Assembly: GCF_036346105.1 (NCBI RefSeq)
Contig: NZ_CP107811.1
Location: forward strand, 1,364,001-1,428,000
Source of the DNA: Streptomyces sp. NBC_00539
GTDB lineage: Bacteria; Actinomycetota; Actinomycetes; Streptomycetales; Streptomycetaceae
DNA: 64,000 bases
Direction of reading: 5' to 3'
In this document: positions 17,317-25,794 of the stretch, piece after piece
How the letters are laid out: every line of letters begins with the position of its first letter
Position numbering within the stretch: position 1 is the first letter of the stretch
Translations under genes and position numbers: made by a program
The notes under the pieces: generated by a model
The model's input: only the letters and a program-made list of their open reading frames with translations
Database searches by the model: none
Told to the model about the DNA's origin: nothing

Positions 17317-17500
17317 GTTCTCCCCCTAGACCCGTCCACGGCCATGATGCCGCACCGGCAACCGTCAGGGGGATCGGGCGGCGCAGCCGTCGTGTCGGTC
17401 ATGTGTCGGTGGCCGTCGGTCAGTTGTCAGCGGTGCCTGGAACCTTGGGGAGGACCGGCCGGGTGTCCATCCGGCAGGCGGTTCAAGAGGGGGATTCCTC

Positions 17501-19018
17501 ATGCATGACGTGGTGATCGTGGGCGGTGGCCCGGTGGGTCTGTTCCTGGCGTGCGAGCTCGGTCTGGCCGGCTGCTCGGTCCTGGTGCTGGAGCGGGAGC
17601 CGGAGCCCGGCTCCCCGTTCAAGGCGGAGCCGCTCGGGTTGCGGGGTCTGAGCGCCGCCTCTGTCGAGGCGTTCTACCGGAGGGGGATGCTGGACCGGCT
17701 GTTGACGGTGGCGACCGTTCCCGACGGCTTCGGCGCGGACCCCGCTCAGGCGCCGACACCCCCTCGTCGCGGTGGCCACTTCGCCGGCATGATGCTTGAC
17801 GGGGCCAAGTTCGACGACAGCACCCTGCCGTTCCGGCTTCCCAGCCCGGCGTCCGCGGGGCTGCTGACGAGCCTCGAAGCAGTCGAGGCGGTGCTGTCCG
17901 AGCAGGCGTCGAAGCTCGGCGTGGACGTCAGGCGCGGCGTCACGGTCTCCTCCCTCACCCATGACGACGAGGGCGTGGTCGCCCGAGCCGGCGCGGACGA
18001 GTACCCGGCGCGCTGGCTCGTCGGCTGCGACGGCGGACGCAGTACGGTGCGCAGGCTCGCCGGCTTCGACTTCGTCGGCACCGAGCCGCAGTTCACCGGC
18101 TACCGGTTGCACGCCGCCGTCGTCGATCCCGAGAAGCTGCGGTACGGGTTCAACCTGACGCCGACGGGCATGTACCTCCAGCTCGGCGAGGGGAACATCG
18201 GCATCATGGACTTCGACGGCGGCGCGTTCGACCGCTCGCAGGAGCCGACCCGCGAGCACCTCCAGGCCGTTCTGCGCCGGGTGTCCGGCACCGACGTGAC
18301 GCTGGGCGAGGTCCATCTCGCCTCGACCTTCACCGACCGGGCGATGCAGACGACGACCTACCGGCGCGGCCGGGTCCTGCTCGCGGGCGACGCCGCGCAC
18401 ATCCACTCCCCCCTCGGCGGTCAGGGGCTCAACACGGGCATCGGCGACGCCGTGAACCTGGGCTGGAAGCTCGCGGCCACCGTGCTCGGGCAGGCCCCCG
18501 ACGGGCTTCTCGACACCTACACCCGCGAGCGTCATCCGATCGGTGCGAAGGTGCTCGACTGGTCCCGCGCCCAGGTGGCGATCATGAGCCCGGACCCGCA
18601 CGCCCAGGCGATCCAAGCGGTGGTCCGCGACCTGCTCTCGACCGTTGACGGAACCACCTACGTGCTCGACAGGATCTCGGGAACGTCGGTCCGGTACGAC
18701 CTCGGCGCCGAGCACCCGCTCATCGGCCGCAGCGCCCCGGACCTCCGCCTCGAGGACGGCCCCGCTCTCGGCGACCTGATGGAGGACGGACGGGGCCTCC
18801 TGCTCGATTTCAGCGCCGGCGGATGCCTGAGCGGTCCGGCGAGTGCCTGGGAGAGCCGGATACGGTACGCGGCCGGGCCGGCCAGGAACGACCTCGGGGT
18901 GGGTGCCGTGCTCGTCCGGCCCGACGGCGTGGTCGCCTGGGCGGGCGATCGCCGGCCTGACCGCGAAGCGTTCGAGCGGGCGGCCGCCCGGTGGTTCGTC
19001 ACTCCGGCCACCCACTGA
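17501..19018 (+). CDS. FAD-dependent aromatic hydroxylase-type monooxygenase
   Basis: The 505-residue protein opens with the FAD dinucleotide motif VVIVGGGPVGLFLACELG (residues 4-21), has the DG motif around LVGCDGGRSTVRRLAGF, and the second FAD motif GRVLLAGDAAHIHSPLGGQGLNTGIGDAVNLGWKLA, then a C-terminal thioredoxin-like region. This is the class A phenol/polyketide hydroxylase layout, which includes rifampin monooxygenases and tailoring oxygenases. It uses NAD(P)H and O2 to hydroxylate an aromatic compound in the cytoplasm. ATG 17501 follows AGAGGGGGA. It stands alone between a kinase and tRNA-Leu, so substrate cannot be inferred; detoxification or antibiotic modification is possible. Confidence 0.9.
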   Translation: MHDVVIVGGGPVGLFLACELGLAGCSVLVLEREPEPGSPFKAEPLGLRGLSAASVEAFYRRGMLDRLLTVATVPDGFGADPAQAPTPPRRGGHFAGMMLDGAKFDDSTLPFRLPSPASAGLLTSLEAVEAVLSEQASKLGVDVRRGVTVSSLTHDDEGVVARAGADEYPARWLVGCDGGRSTVRRLAGFDFVGTEPQFTGYRLHAAVVDPEKLRYGFNLTPTGMYLQLGEGNIGIMDFDGGAFDRSQEPTREHLQAVLRRVSGTDVTLGEVHLASTFTDRAMQTTTYRRGRVLLAGDAAHIHSPLGGQGLNTGIGDAVNLGWKLAATVLGQAPDGLLDTYTRERHPIGAKVLDWSRAQVAIMSPDPHAQAIQAVVRDLLSTVDGTTYVLDRISGTSVRYDLGAEHPLIGRSAPDLRLEDGPALGDLMEDGRGLLLDFSAGGCLSGPASAWESRIRYAAGPARNDLGVGAVLVRPDGVVAWAGDRRPDREAFERAAARWFVTPATH

Positions 19019-19034
19019 GCGGCCCGGAACGCAG

Positions 19035-19060
19035 AAGAACCCCACCGGGGTGGGGTTCTT
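19035..19060. terminator. Bidirectional terminator between monooxygenase and tRNA-Leu
   Basis: Perfect 12-bp arms AAGAACCCCACC (19035-19046) and GGTGGGGTTCTT (19049-19060) with a two-base loop (a four-base loop is more realistic). It follows the monooxygenase stop by 16 bp and the tRNA 3' end by 5 bp on the other strand, and ends in TTCTT in both directions. Confidence 0.85.
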
Positions 19061-19065
19061 GCTCG

Positions 19066-19150
19066 TGTCCGAGGGGGGACTTGAACCCCCACGCCCGATA
19101 AAGGGCACTAGCACCTCAAGCTAGCGCGTCTGCCATTCCGCCACCCGGAC
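19066..19150 (-). tRNA. tRNA-Leu (anticodon GAG)
   Basis: The 85-nt gene on the minus strand begins GTCCGGGTGGCGGAATGG and ends with the T arm GGGGGTTCAAGTCCCCC and acceptor CTCGGAC plus discriminator A. The anticodon stem CTAGC/GCTAG encloses loop TTGAGGT, giving anticodon GAG, which reads CUC/CUU. A long variable arm (GTGCCCTTTATCGGGCGT) is typical of class II tRNA-Leu. CCA is not encoded. A hairpin terminator follows at once. I see no duplicated 3' end that would mark an integrated element. Confidence 0.95.
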
Positions 19151-19273
19151 CAGGTGATCGGCCCCGGTTTCCCGCGGCGACATGGACAACAATAGCAGGG
19201 GATCGGGGGTGGTTCCGACCGGGTATTCGGCGCGGGGGCCGCGCTGACCTGCGGGCATGGCGCGGCCGGGCGG

Positions 19274-20215
19274 TCAGGGGCAGTGGATGACCTGTCCCGC
19301 GTAGGAGAGGTTGCCGCCGAAGCCGAACAGCAGGACGGGGGCGCCGGAGGGGACCTCGCCGCGCTCGACCAGCTTCGAAAGGGCCATCGGGATGCTCGCG
19401 GCGGAGGTGTTGCCGGAGTCCACGACGTCCCGGGCGACGACCGCGTTGACGGCGCCGATCTTCGCGGCGAGCGGCTCGATGATGCGCAGGTTGGCCTGGT
19501 GCAGGACGACGCCGGCCAGCTCCTCCGGGGTGATCCCGGCCTTCTCGCAGACCTTGCGGGCCAGCGGCGGGAGCTGGCTGGTGGTCCAGCGGTAGACGGC
19601 CTGTCCCTCCTGGGCGAAGACGGGAGGCGTGCCCTCGATCCGGACCGCGTGGCCCATCTCCGGCACCGAGCCCCACAGGACGGGGCCGATCCCGGGCTCC
19701 GCGCAGGCCTCGACCACGGCCGCGCCCGCTCCGTCGCCGGTCAGCACGCAGGTGGTGCGGTCCGTCCAGTCGGTGATCTCGGTCATCTTGTCGGCGCCGA
19801 TGACCAGGGCGCGGGTGGCGGAGCCGGCCCGGATCGCGTGGTCGGCGGTGGCCAGGGCGTGGGTGAAGCCCGAGCAAACCACGTTGATGTCCATGACGGC
19901 GGGCCCGGCGCTCATGCCCAGCTTGGCGGCGACGCGGGCGGCCATGTTGGGCGAGCGGTCGATGGCGGTGGAGGTGGCCACCAGGACCAGGTCGATGTCG
20001 CCGGGGAGCAGCCCGGCGTGGGCGAGGGCCTTGCCCGCCGCCTGGAAGGCCAGCTCGTCGACCGGCTCGTCGGGGCCTGCGATGTGGCGGGTCCTGATGC
20101 CGACCCGCGAGCGGATCCACGCGTCGTTGGTGTCGACCATCGCCTCGAGGTCCTCGTTGGTGAGCACTCTCGCGGGCTGGTAGTGCCCTAGCGCCACCAC
20201 GCGTGAACCGGTCAT
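19274..20215 (-). CDS. fabH: 3-oxoacyl-ACP synthase III family protein
   Basis: The 313-residue thiolase-fold enzyme condenses an acyl-CoA primer with malonyl-ACP. The catalytic triad is in place: C114 in INVVCSGFTHA, H239 in VVLHQANLRI and N269 in DSGNTSAASIP. The HQANLRI loop and GGNLSYAGQVIHCP C-terminus fit the KAS III group. ATG 20215 follows AGAGGGA. It stands alone, away from an acpP/fabF cluster, so it may be a secondary FabH paralogue, for example for branched or special starter units, rather than the housekeeping copy. FdhD is divergent across a 221-bp spacer. Confidence 0.88.
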   Translation of the reverse strand: MTGSRVVALGHYQPARVLTNEDLEAMVDTNDAWIRSRVGIRTRHIAGPDEPVDELAFQAAGKALAHAGLLPGDIDLVLVATSTAIDRSPNMAARVAAKLGMSAGPAVMDINVVCSGFTHALATADHAIRAGSATRALVIGADKMTEITDWTDRTTCVLTGDGAGAAVVEACAEPGIGPVLWGSVPEMGHAVRIEGTPPVFAQEGQAVYRWTTSQLPPLARKVCEKAGITPEELAGVVLHQANLRIIEPLAAKIGAVNAVVARDVVDSGNTSAASIPMALSKLVERGEVPSGAPVLLFGFGGNLSYAGQVIHCP

Positions 20216-20436
20216 GGGCGGGATCCCTCTCGTACGAGTGTCAGGTTCACCCAGCTTTGCCTGCTACCGGCGGGTACGGGTGCGTGTGACCCGACAGGAA
20301 TATGGGGCCCTACTTTGGAGAATTCAGAGGATCTTCCTGCCGGGGGCGCCCGGAACGGCGCATCCGCGAGAATGGGGCGGACAGGTGCGCGACGGACAGA
20401 GCGCATGTCAGAGCGACAGAACGGCGGACTGATCAC

Positions 20437-21264
20437 ATGGGACGGGTCACCGAACGCCGTCGCGTCGTCCGGATCCGCGGCGGCGTCGCCGGGACCCGGC
20501 CGGACACGCTCGTGGCCGAGGAGCCGCTGGAGATCCGGCTGAACGGCAAACCGCTGGCCATCACGATGCGCACCCCGGGCGACGACTTCGCGCTCGCGGC
20601 CGGCTTCCTGGTGAGCGAGGGCGTGCTCGCGCACGCGGCCGACCTCCAGGCCGTCACCTACTGCGAGGGGACGGCGGAGGACGGGTCGAACACCTACAAC
20701 GTGGTGAACGTGCGGCTCGCCCCGGGGGTTGCGCTGCCCGACATCTCCCTGGAGCGGAACGTCTACACCACCTCCTCCTGCGGCCTGTGCGGCAAGGCCA
20801 GCCTGGAGGCCGTCCGTACGGCGACCCGCTTCCCCGGGCTCGCGGCCGACCCGGTACGCGTGCGCGCGGCGGTCCTCGCGGAGCTGCCGGACCGGCTGCG
20901 TGCGGCGCAGAAGGTCTTCGACCGTACCGGCGGCCTGCACGCGGCGGCCCTGTTCTCCGCGGAGGGGGAGCTGCTGGACGTACGGGAGGACGTGGGCCGG
21001 CACAACGCCGTCGACAAGATCATCGGCCGGGCGCTGCAGTCCGGACGGCTCCCGTTGGGCGGCGCGGTGCTGCTGGTGTCGGGCCGGGCGTCCTTCGAGC
21101 TGGCGCAGAAGGCGGTGATGGCCGGGATACCCGTGCTGGCTGCGGTCTCGGCCCCCTCCTCCCTGGCGGTGGACCTCGCACTGGAGTCGGGACTGACCCT
21201 GGTCGGCTTCCTGCGCGGGCAGGACATGAACATCTACGCGGGCGAGGATCGCGTGACGCTCTAG
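20437..21264 (+). CDS. fdhD: FdhD, sulfur carrier for formate dehydrogenase maturation
   Basis: The 275-residue protein carries the FdhD signature: [13 protein letters not shown] near residue 28, [17 protein letters not shown] at 46-62, the catalytic CGLC pair (C115, C118), [22 protein letters not shown], and [13 protein letters not shown]. It transfers sulfur from a cysteine desulfurase to the molybdenum cofactor of formate dehydrogenase. No formate dehydrogenase structural gene is in the window. ATG 20437 has only a weak GGCGGA upstream. The 3' side carries a 26-bp tandem repeat starting two bases after the stop. Confidence 0.93.
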   Translation: MGRVTERRRVVRIRGGVAGTRPDTLVAEEPLEIRLNGKPLAITMRTPGDDFALAAGFLVSEGVLAHAADLQAVTYCEGTAEDGSNTYNVVNVRLAPGVALPDISLERNVYTTSSCGLCGKASLEAVRTATRFPGLAADPVRVRAAVLAELPDRLRAAQKVFDRTGGLHAAALFSAEGELLDVREDVGRHNAVDKIIGRALQSGRLPLGGAVLLVSGRASFELAQKAVMAGIPVLAAVSAPSSLAVDLALESGLTLVGFLRGQDMNIYAGEDRVTL

Positions 21265-21266
21265 CT

Positions 21267-21324
21267 CCTGCCCGGGCGGCGGGCCGGCCGGCCCTGCCCG
21301 GGCGGCGGGCGGACCGGTCCTGCC
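21267..21324. repeat. 26-bp tandem repeat just after the fdhD stop
   Basis: Two units at 21267-21292 and 21293-21318, each starting CCTGCCCGGGCGGCGGGC and differing at a few bases near the end, with a partial third (CCTGCC, 21319-21324). The array begins two bases after the fdhD TAG (21262-21264). The C-rich/G-rich units can also fold, so it may end the transcript. Confidence 0.8.
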
Positions 21325-21371
21325 ATGACGGCCGGCCGGCCCGCCCGCTCCGGCGTGGGAGGGCGGATGCC

Positions 21372-22352
21372 TCAGTCGACGGTGACGGTCATCTTGCCCA
21401 GCGCCTCACCTGCTTCCATGACCCGGTGGGCTTCGACGATCTCGTCGAAACGGAAGGTCCGCGCCGGTCTCGCGGGCAGGACTCCCGACTCGACCTTGGC
21501 GAAGATCGCGTCCAGGGGAACGTCGGAGAGCGGAAAGTCCGGGCCGCCCAGGACGAAGGCGCTGCCGAAGAAGCTCAGCTGCACACCGGACGGGAGGTCG
21601 GCGAGCGGGTCGAAGTCGCGTACCGGTTCGAAGCCGCCGAGGAAGCCGAGTTGGCATACCCGACCGCGCGGGCGCACCGCGGCCAGGGAGTCGCGCAGGA
21701 CGTTGTTGCCGACGAGGTCGAACACCGCGTCGACGGCGCGGCCGCCCCCGTCGACCTGGGCGGCCAGGCGGCCGTCGTCGATGAGGACCTCTGCGGCCCC
21801 GAGTTCCTTGAGGAGCGGCGCGTGCGCGGGGTTGCGGGTGGTCGCGAGTACGTCCGCGCCGTGGTCGACGGCGAGGTTGACCGCGGCCTGGCCCAGGGAG
21901 GACGTCGCCCCGCGCACCAGCACCCGCTCACCCGGGCGCAGGCCCAGGTTGCCGAACAGTCCGTTCCACGCCGTCGCGTAGACCTCGGGAACGGCCGCCA
22001 GCTCGGCCCATCCCAGTGACGAGTCCACCGCCGCCACGTTGGTGGCCGGCACCGTGACCAGTTCGGCGTAGCTGCCGTTGCGGGTGCGGCCCATGCCGCC
22101 GAGGATCGCCACGACCCGGGTCCCGGGGGCGAAGTGGCCCGAGGGGTCGGACTCGACCGATCCCGCGCACTCGATCCCGGGGACGGCGGCGACATCACCC
22201 CAGGCGCCGGCGCGCATGTACGCCTCGGCGTGGTTGAGGCCGAACGCCTTGACCCGGATCAGCACCTCTCCCTGCGCGGGCACGGGGTCGGGCAGGTCGG
22301 TGACGTGCAGTACCTCGGGAGGGCCGTAGGCGGATATGACGATGGCCTTCAT
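21372..22352 (-). CDS. Zinc-free MDR-family NADPH:quinone oxidoreductase
   Basis: The 326-residue medium-chain reductase has the GroES-like N-terminus (MKAIVISAYGPPEVLHVTDLPDPVP, GEVLIRVKAFGLNHAEAYMRAG) and a Rossmann domain (GERVLVRGATSSLGQAAVNLA). Zinc-binding cysteines of alcohol dehydrogenases are absent, as in quinone oxidoreductases (QOR/zeta-crystallin). It uses NADPH to reduce quinones or enones. It lies 90 bp downstream of a TetR gene on the same strand; a perfect inverted repeat TTGAAT-ggtt-ATTCAA (22369-22384) sits 17 bp upstream of its start and half of it recurs before the TetR gene, so control by that TetR is likely. Confidence 0.9.
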   Translation of the reverse strand: MKAIVISAYGPPEVLHVTDLPDPVPAQGEVLIRVKAFGLNHAEAYMRAGAWGDVAAVPGIECAGSVESDPSGHFAPGTRVVAILGGMGRTRNGSYAELVTVPATNVAAVDSSLGWAELAAVPEVYATAWNGLFGNLGLRPGERVLVRGATSSLGQAAVNLAVDHGADVLATTRNPAHAPLLKELGAAEVLIDDGRLAAQVDGGGRAVDAVFDLVGNNVLRDSLAAVRPRGRVCQLGFLGGFEPVRDFDPLADLPSGVQLSFFGSAFVLGGPDFPLSDVPLDAIFAKVESGVLPARPARTFRFDEIVEAHRVMEAGEALGKMTVTVD

Positions 22353-22368
22353 TGAGCGGGCTCCATTC

Positions 22369-22384
22369 TTGAATGGTTATTCAA
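22369..22384. promoter_or_regulatory. Probable TetR operator upstream of the quinone oxidoreductase
   Basis: A perfect 16-bp palindrome TTGAATGGTTATTCAA in a region otherwise about 70% GC. A related site (GACCATTCAAG, 23047-23057) lies upstream of the TetR gene start at 23027, with the other half degenerate. Shared sequence before regulator and target is what an autoregulating TetR would need. Confidence 0.6.
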
Positions 22385-22402
22385 TTACGAGGGCTGAAAA
22401 AA

Positions 22403-22424
22403 GGGCCACCTCATGCGGTGGCCC
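22403..22424 (-). terminator. Rho-independent terminator of the TetR gene
   Basis: On the minus strand, GGGCCACC (22424-22417) pairs with GGTGGCCC (22410-22403) around a six-base loop, followed directly by TTTTTT. A run of six T is rare in this genome and makes this a classical terminator, so the quinone oxidoreductase needs its own promoter. Confidence 0.85.
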
Positions 22425-22442
22425 CGGGGCGCGGCGGCCCCG

Positions 22443-23027
22443 TCAGGCGAGGACGGCGAAGGCGTTGTCGACGATGGCGCGCAGGACCGTCCCGTCGGGA
22501 TTCGCCTTCCCCACGACCATCAGCCCCTGACACGTCGCGACCAGCAGCTTGGCGCTGCCGGCCGGGTCCACCGAGGCGCGGACCTCGCCGGTGTCGCGGG
22601 CGTTGCGCAGGGCCGTGGCCATGCACTGCTCCAGGCGGGCCAGATGGCCGCGCACGACGGCGGCGGCCTCGTCGTCCTCGGCCGCGTTCTCGATCGCGGT
22701 GTTCACCAGCAGGCACCCCTGCCGGCCCTCCGGGCTGAGCAGGTCGACCACCAGTCCGTCGAAGTAGCCGCGCAGTGCGGCCAGCGAGGCACCGGGCGCG
22801 GCCAGCTCGCCCAGCTTCTGCGGGACGACCAGCTTGGAATACCGCTCCAGGGACCGCAGGAACAGCGTGCGCTTGCCGCCGGGGAAGGCGCTGTAGAGGC
22901 TGCCGGGCTTCACTCCGGTCGCCTTGACGAGGTCCTCGATCGAGGTGGCCCGGTAGCCCTGCCACCAAAAGCGCAGCATGGCCTGGTCCAGCACGGCGTC
23001 GGGTTCGAACTCGCGGGGGCGGGGCAT
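22443..23027 (-). CDS. TetR/AcrR-family transcriptional regulator
   Basis: The 194-residue protein has the N-terminal TetR HTH (FDAVLDQA-type helix, then YRATSIEDLVKATGVKPGSLYSAFPGGKRTLFLRSLERY) and a C-terminal ligand domain of the YP_/AcrR_C type (GCLLVNTAIE, LLVATCQGLMVVGKANP). It should repress until an electrophile or drug binds. Its downstream neighbour is a quinone oxidoreductase with a matching palindromic site. ATG 23027 lacks a clear ribosome site; in-frame ATG 23042 is an alternative. A T-rich terminator closes the gene. Confidence 0.88.
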   Translation of the reverse strand: MPRPREFEPDAVLDQAMLRFWWQGYRATSIEDLVKATGVKPGSLYSAFPGGKRTLFLRSLERYSKLVVPQKLGELAAPGASLAALRGYFDGLVVDLLSPEGRQGCLLVNTAIENAAEDDEAAAVVRGHLARLEQCMATALRNARDTGEVRASVDPAGSAKLLVATCQGLMVVGKANPDGTVLRAIVDNAFAVLA

Positions 23028-23046
23028 GGCACGACCATACATGAGC

Positions 23047-23057
23047 GACCATTCAAG
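23047..23057. promoter_or_regulatory. Half-site matching the TetR palindrome, upstream of the TetR gene
   Basis: GACCATTCAAG at 23047-23057 is the reverse complement of the CTTGAATGGT(T) half at 22368-22377. The expected partner half at 23041-23046 (ATGAGC) keeps only three of six bases. Likely autoregulatory contact point. Confidence 0.45.
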
Positions 23058-23099
23058 AACCAGGCCCACGCCCCTTCTCCGGGTCCGGCGCGGCCCGCC

Positions 23100-23537
23100 T
23101 CACTTCCTCGTGCGCCCCCGCCGGCCGTCGCCGCGCGCCGGCTTGGGGTCCGGGTCCGGCGGGTCGATGCGGTGCAGGTCCAAGGTCGCGGGGAGGGGGC
23201 TCGTACCGGGGCCGCCCGCCTGCGCCCAGGCGATGATCTCGTCGGTCGCGGTGTCGTCGAGGGCCCAGCCGAACCAGGTCGCCCTGGCGCCCCGGCGCCG
23301 GGCCTCGCTGGTGGGCTGGACGACGATCACGTTGGCCTGGGCGCAGGGGCCGAGGCACTCGCTCGTACGGACCGCCAGGCGGCCCCCGGAAGCGGCGGCG
23401 GCCTCCCGCAGCCGGGCCAGCTGGCCGGCGTGGTCGGTGCCGGGGTTCTTGCGGGGGTCTCCGCAACAACAGCCCCGGCACACCACCAGGGTGCACGGGC
23501 GTTCGGCATGGGCGGAGAGCGGGCGTATCCAGGTCAC
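23100..23537 (-). CDS. 2Fe-2S thioredoxin-like ferredoxin domain protein
   Basis: The 145-residue protein has the cysteine pattern of thioredoxin-fold 2Fe-2S ferredoxins: VVCRGCCCGD near residues 18-27 and SECLGPCAQANVIVVQP near 58-74, with a W/aliphatic C-terminal helix (TDEIIAWAQAGGPG) and a basic tail. Such proteins pass electrons, for example next to formate dehydrogenases or cobalamin enzymes. It lies 9 bp downstream of the SBF-like transporter gene on the same strand, so co-transcription is possible. GTG 23537 is used. FdhD lies 2 kb away, a loose hint only. Confidence 0.8.
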   Translation of the reverse strand: MTWIRPLSAHAERPCTLVVCRGCCCGDPRKNPGTDHAGQLARLREAAAASGGRLAVRTSECLGPCAQANVIVVQPTSEARRRGARATWFGWALDDTATDEIIAWAQAGGPGTSPLPATLDLHRIDPPDPDPKPARGDGRRGRTRK

Positions 23538-23546
23538 CGACGCACG

Positions 23547-24599
23547 TTACCGGGCCTGCGCGACGGGGTGTTGGACCGCCTGGGAGACCTCCGCCACACG
23601 GCGGCCGGGCAGTTCGGTGCCGTCGACGGGGACGGGGTCCTGGGCCCGGCGGCGGGCCAGCACCGCACAGACCATCAGCTGCATCTGGTGGAACAGCATC
23701 AACGGCAGCACCGCCAGGCCTGCCTGTGCGCCGAACAGCACGCCGGCCATGGGCAGTCCGGCCGCGAGGCTCTTCTTCGACCCGGCGAACTGGATCGCGA
23801 TGCGGTCCTCACGGCCGAATCCGAGGCGCCCGGCCCCGTACCAGGTGACCAGCAGCATCACGGCGAGGAGTACGGCCTCCACTCCCATCAGCGCCGCCAG
23901 GCGCGGCAGGCTGACCTGCCGCCAGATCCCGGCGGCCACACCGGCGCTGAACGCCGCGTAGACGACGAGCAGGATCGAGCCCCGGTCCACGCGGCCGAGC
24001 ACCTTCTTGTGGCGGACCAGGAAGCCGCCGACCCAACGGCGCAGGGCCTGGCCCAGCAGGAACGGCAACAGCAGCTGGAGTCCGACCCCCAGCAGGGAGT
24101 CGGCGCAGAAGCCGCCGGTGGCGCCACCCAGCAGCCCGGCGGCGAGCAGCGGCGTGACGAGGATGCCGACGAGGCTGGAGAACGAGCCGGCACAGAGGGC
24201 GGCGGGCACGTTGCCCCGGGCGATCGAGGTGAAGGCGATGGAGGACTGGATGGTCGAGGGGACCAGGCAGAGGAAGAGCACGCCCTGGTAGAGCGGCGGG
24301 GTCAGGACGCCGGGGACGAGCCCGCGGGCGGCCAGGCCCAGCAGCGGGAACACGGCGAAGGTGGCGGCGAGCACGGTGAGGTGGAGCCGCCAGTGGCGCA
24401 GGCCGTCCAGGGCCTCGCGGGTGGAGAGCCGGGCACCGTAGAGGAAGAAGAGCAGGGCGACGGCGAAGGACTGGGCCGCCCCGGCGACGGTGGCGGCGGC
24501 GCCCCGGGCGGGGAGCAGCGCGGCGAGGCCGACCGTCGCGAGCAGGGCCAGGACGTAGGGGTCCAGCGGGAACCGGGCGGACGGGCGGGGGCGGCGCAT
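23547..24599 (-). CDS. SBF-like bile acid:sodium symporter family transporter
   Basis: About 350 residues with nine to ten hydrophobic segments (for example YVLALLATVGLAALLP, FAVALLFFLYGARLS, LVGILVTPLLAAGLLGG). The motifs FLYGARLSTREAL, LCLVPSTIQSSIAFT and FAGSKKSLAAGLPMA match the SBF-like (PF13593) branch of the BASS superfamily. It probably moves an organic anion with sodium across the cytoplasmic membrane. ATG 24599 is the last Met before the basic start, with a weak AGAGAG. It is divergent from a LysR gene at 24715, its likely regulator. Confidence 0.85.
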   Translation of the reverse strand: MRRPRPSARFPLDPYVLALLATVGLAALLPARGAAATVAGAAQSFAVALLFFLYGARLSTREALDGLRHWRLHLTVLAATFAVFPLLGLAARGLVPGVLTPPLYQGVLFLCLVPSTIQSSIAFTSIARGNVPAALCAGSFSSLVGILVTPLLAAGLLGGATGGFCADSLLGVGLQLLLPFLLGQALRRWVGGFLVRHKKVLGRVDRGSILLVVYAAFSAGVAAGIWRQVSLPRLAALMGVEAVLLAVMLLVTWYGAGRLGFGREDRIAIQFAGSKKSLAAGLPMAGVLFGAQAGLAVLPLMLFHQMQLMVCAVLARRRAQDPVPVDGTELPGRRVAEVSQAVQHPVAQAR

Positions 24600-24680
24600 G
24601 CGGGTGCTCTCTGAATACGAGGGGCGGGACTTCCCCATGCTGGCGCCGGCGACGGTCATCGGGAAACCCGTACACCGCAC

Positions 24681-24689
24681 TGACTGTCA
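24681..24689. promoter_or_regulatory. Palindrome in the LysR/transporter divergent promoter
   Basis: TGAC-T-GTCA at 24681-24689 is a perfect dyad 26 bp upstream of the LysR start in the 115-bp divergent spacer. It is a plausible LysR contact site though short. Confidence 0.3.
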
Positions 24690-24714
24690 TCACGTACCGC
24701 AATAGCATGGAGCG

Positions 24715-25581
24715 ATGAACGGTCCCGGTATGTACGACCCGGTCCAGTTGCGTACCTTCCTGACCGTCGCGCAGACGCTCAGCTTCACGCAGGCGGCGGG
24801 GCGGCTCGGGGTGCGCCAGTCCACCGTCAGCCAGCACGTGCGGCGGCTGGAGGAGGCGACGGGCCGGCCGCTGTTCGCCCGCGACACCCACAGCGTCGAG
24901 CTGACCGAGGACGGCGAGGCCCTCCTCGGCTTCGCCCGGACCATCCTGGAGGCGCACGAGCGGGCGGCGGCCTTCTTCGCCGGCACCCGGCTGCGCGGCC
25001 GGCTGCGCTTCGGGGCGTCGGAGGACTTCGTACTGACCCGGCTCCCCGAGATCCTGGGGACCTTCCGCCAGGAGCACCCCGAGGTGGACCTGGAGCTGTC
25101 CGTCGAGCTGTCGGGCACCCTGCACGAGCGGCTGGACGCGGGGCGCCTCGACCTGGTGCTGGCCAAGCGGCGCGGGCCGGATGACGAGCGCGGCCGTCTC
25201 GTGTGGCGGGACCGGATGGTGTGGAACGGGGCGCAGGGGCTGCGGGTGGACCCGGAGCGACCCGTTCCACTCATCGTCTTCCCGCCACCGGGGATCACCC
25301 GGGCGCGGGCCCTGGAGGTGCTGGAGCGGGACGGGCGGGCGTGGCGGATCGCCTGTACGAGCGGCAGCCTGAGCGGGCTGGTCGCGGCGGCCCGCGCGGG
25401 GCTCGGGGTGATGGCGCACACGCGGGGCCTGATCCCGCCGGGCCTGGCCCGCGTCGGCGGGCTGCCGGAGCTGGGACCGGTGGAGTTCGCGCTGCTCCAG
25501 GGGCGGCGGCCGACCGCCGCCTCGGACGCACTGGCGGCCGCCGTCCTCTCCGGCGGCGACCGGCTGAGCCGGCAGGCTTGA
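24715..25581 (+). CDS. LysR-family transcriptional regulator
   Basis: The 288-residue protein has the LysR winged HTH at residues 5-65 (YDPVQLRTFLTVAQTLSFTQAAGRLGVRQSTVSQHVRRLEEATGRPLFARD) and a periplasmic-binding-like effector domain (RLRFGASEDFVLTRLPEILGTFRQEHPEVDLEL). It is divergent from the SBF-like transporter and most likely activates that gene when it binds an anionic effector, which is the usual arrangement in this family. ATG 24715 is four bases after GGAGCG. The IACTSGSLSGLVAAARAGLGV segment is the effector-pocket hinge. Confidence 0.9.
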   Translation: MNGPGMYDPVQLRTFLTVAQTLSFTQAAGRLGVRQSTVSQHVRRLEEATGRPLFARDTHSVELTEDGEALLGFARTILEAHERAAAFFAGTRLRGRLRFGASEDFVLTRLPEILGTFRQEHPEVDLELSVELSGTLHERLDAGRLDLVLAKRRGPDDERGRLVWRDRMVWNGAQGLRVDPERPVPLIVFPPPGITRARALEVLERDGRAWRIACTSGSLSGLVAAARAGLGVMAHTRGLIPPGLARVGGLPELGPVEFALLQGRRPTAASDALAAAVLSGGDRLSRQA

Positions 25582-25794
25582 GCAGCGGGCCACGGCAGGC
25601 CCGCTCCGGACGGCCGGCCCCAGAGCAGGCCGTGAGGCGGTCCGCCGGAGCGCCCGCACCGGAGCACCCGGACGCCTCCGTGCAGGTCACACGTACCCCG
25701 GAAGGCCCGGGGGGATCTTGTGGAGGTTTCCCGGGGGGTGCCGGTCGGCCGGTCGCGTGGGATAGCGTCGCGGCGCCGCACGGAGAGGAGCGGG

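Noticed and set aside
19066-19150. tRNA-Leu as an integration site
   Set aside because: No integrase gene and no duplicated tRNA 3' end found close by.
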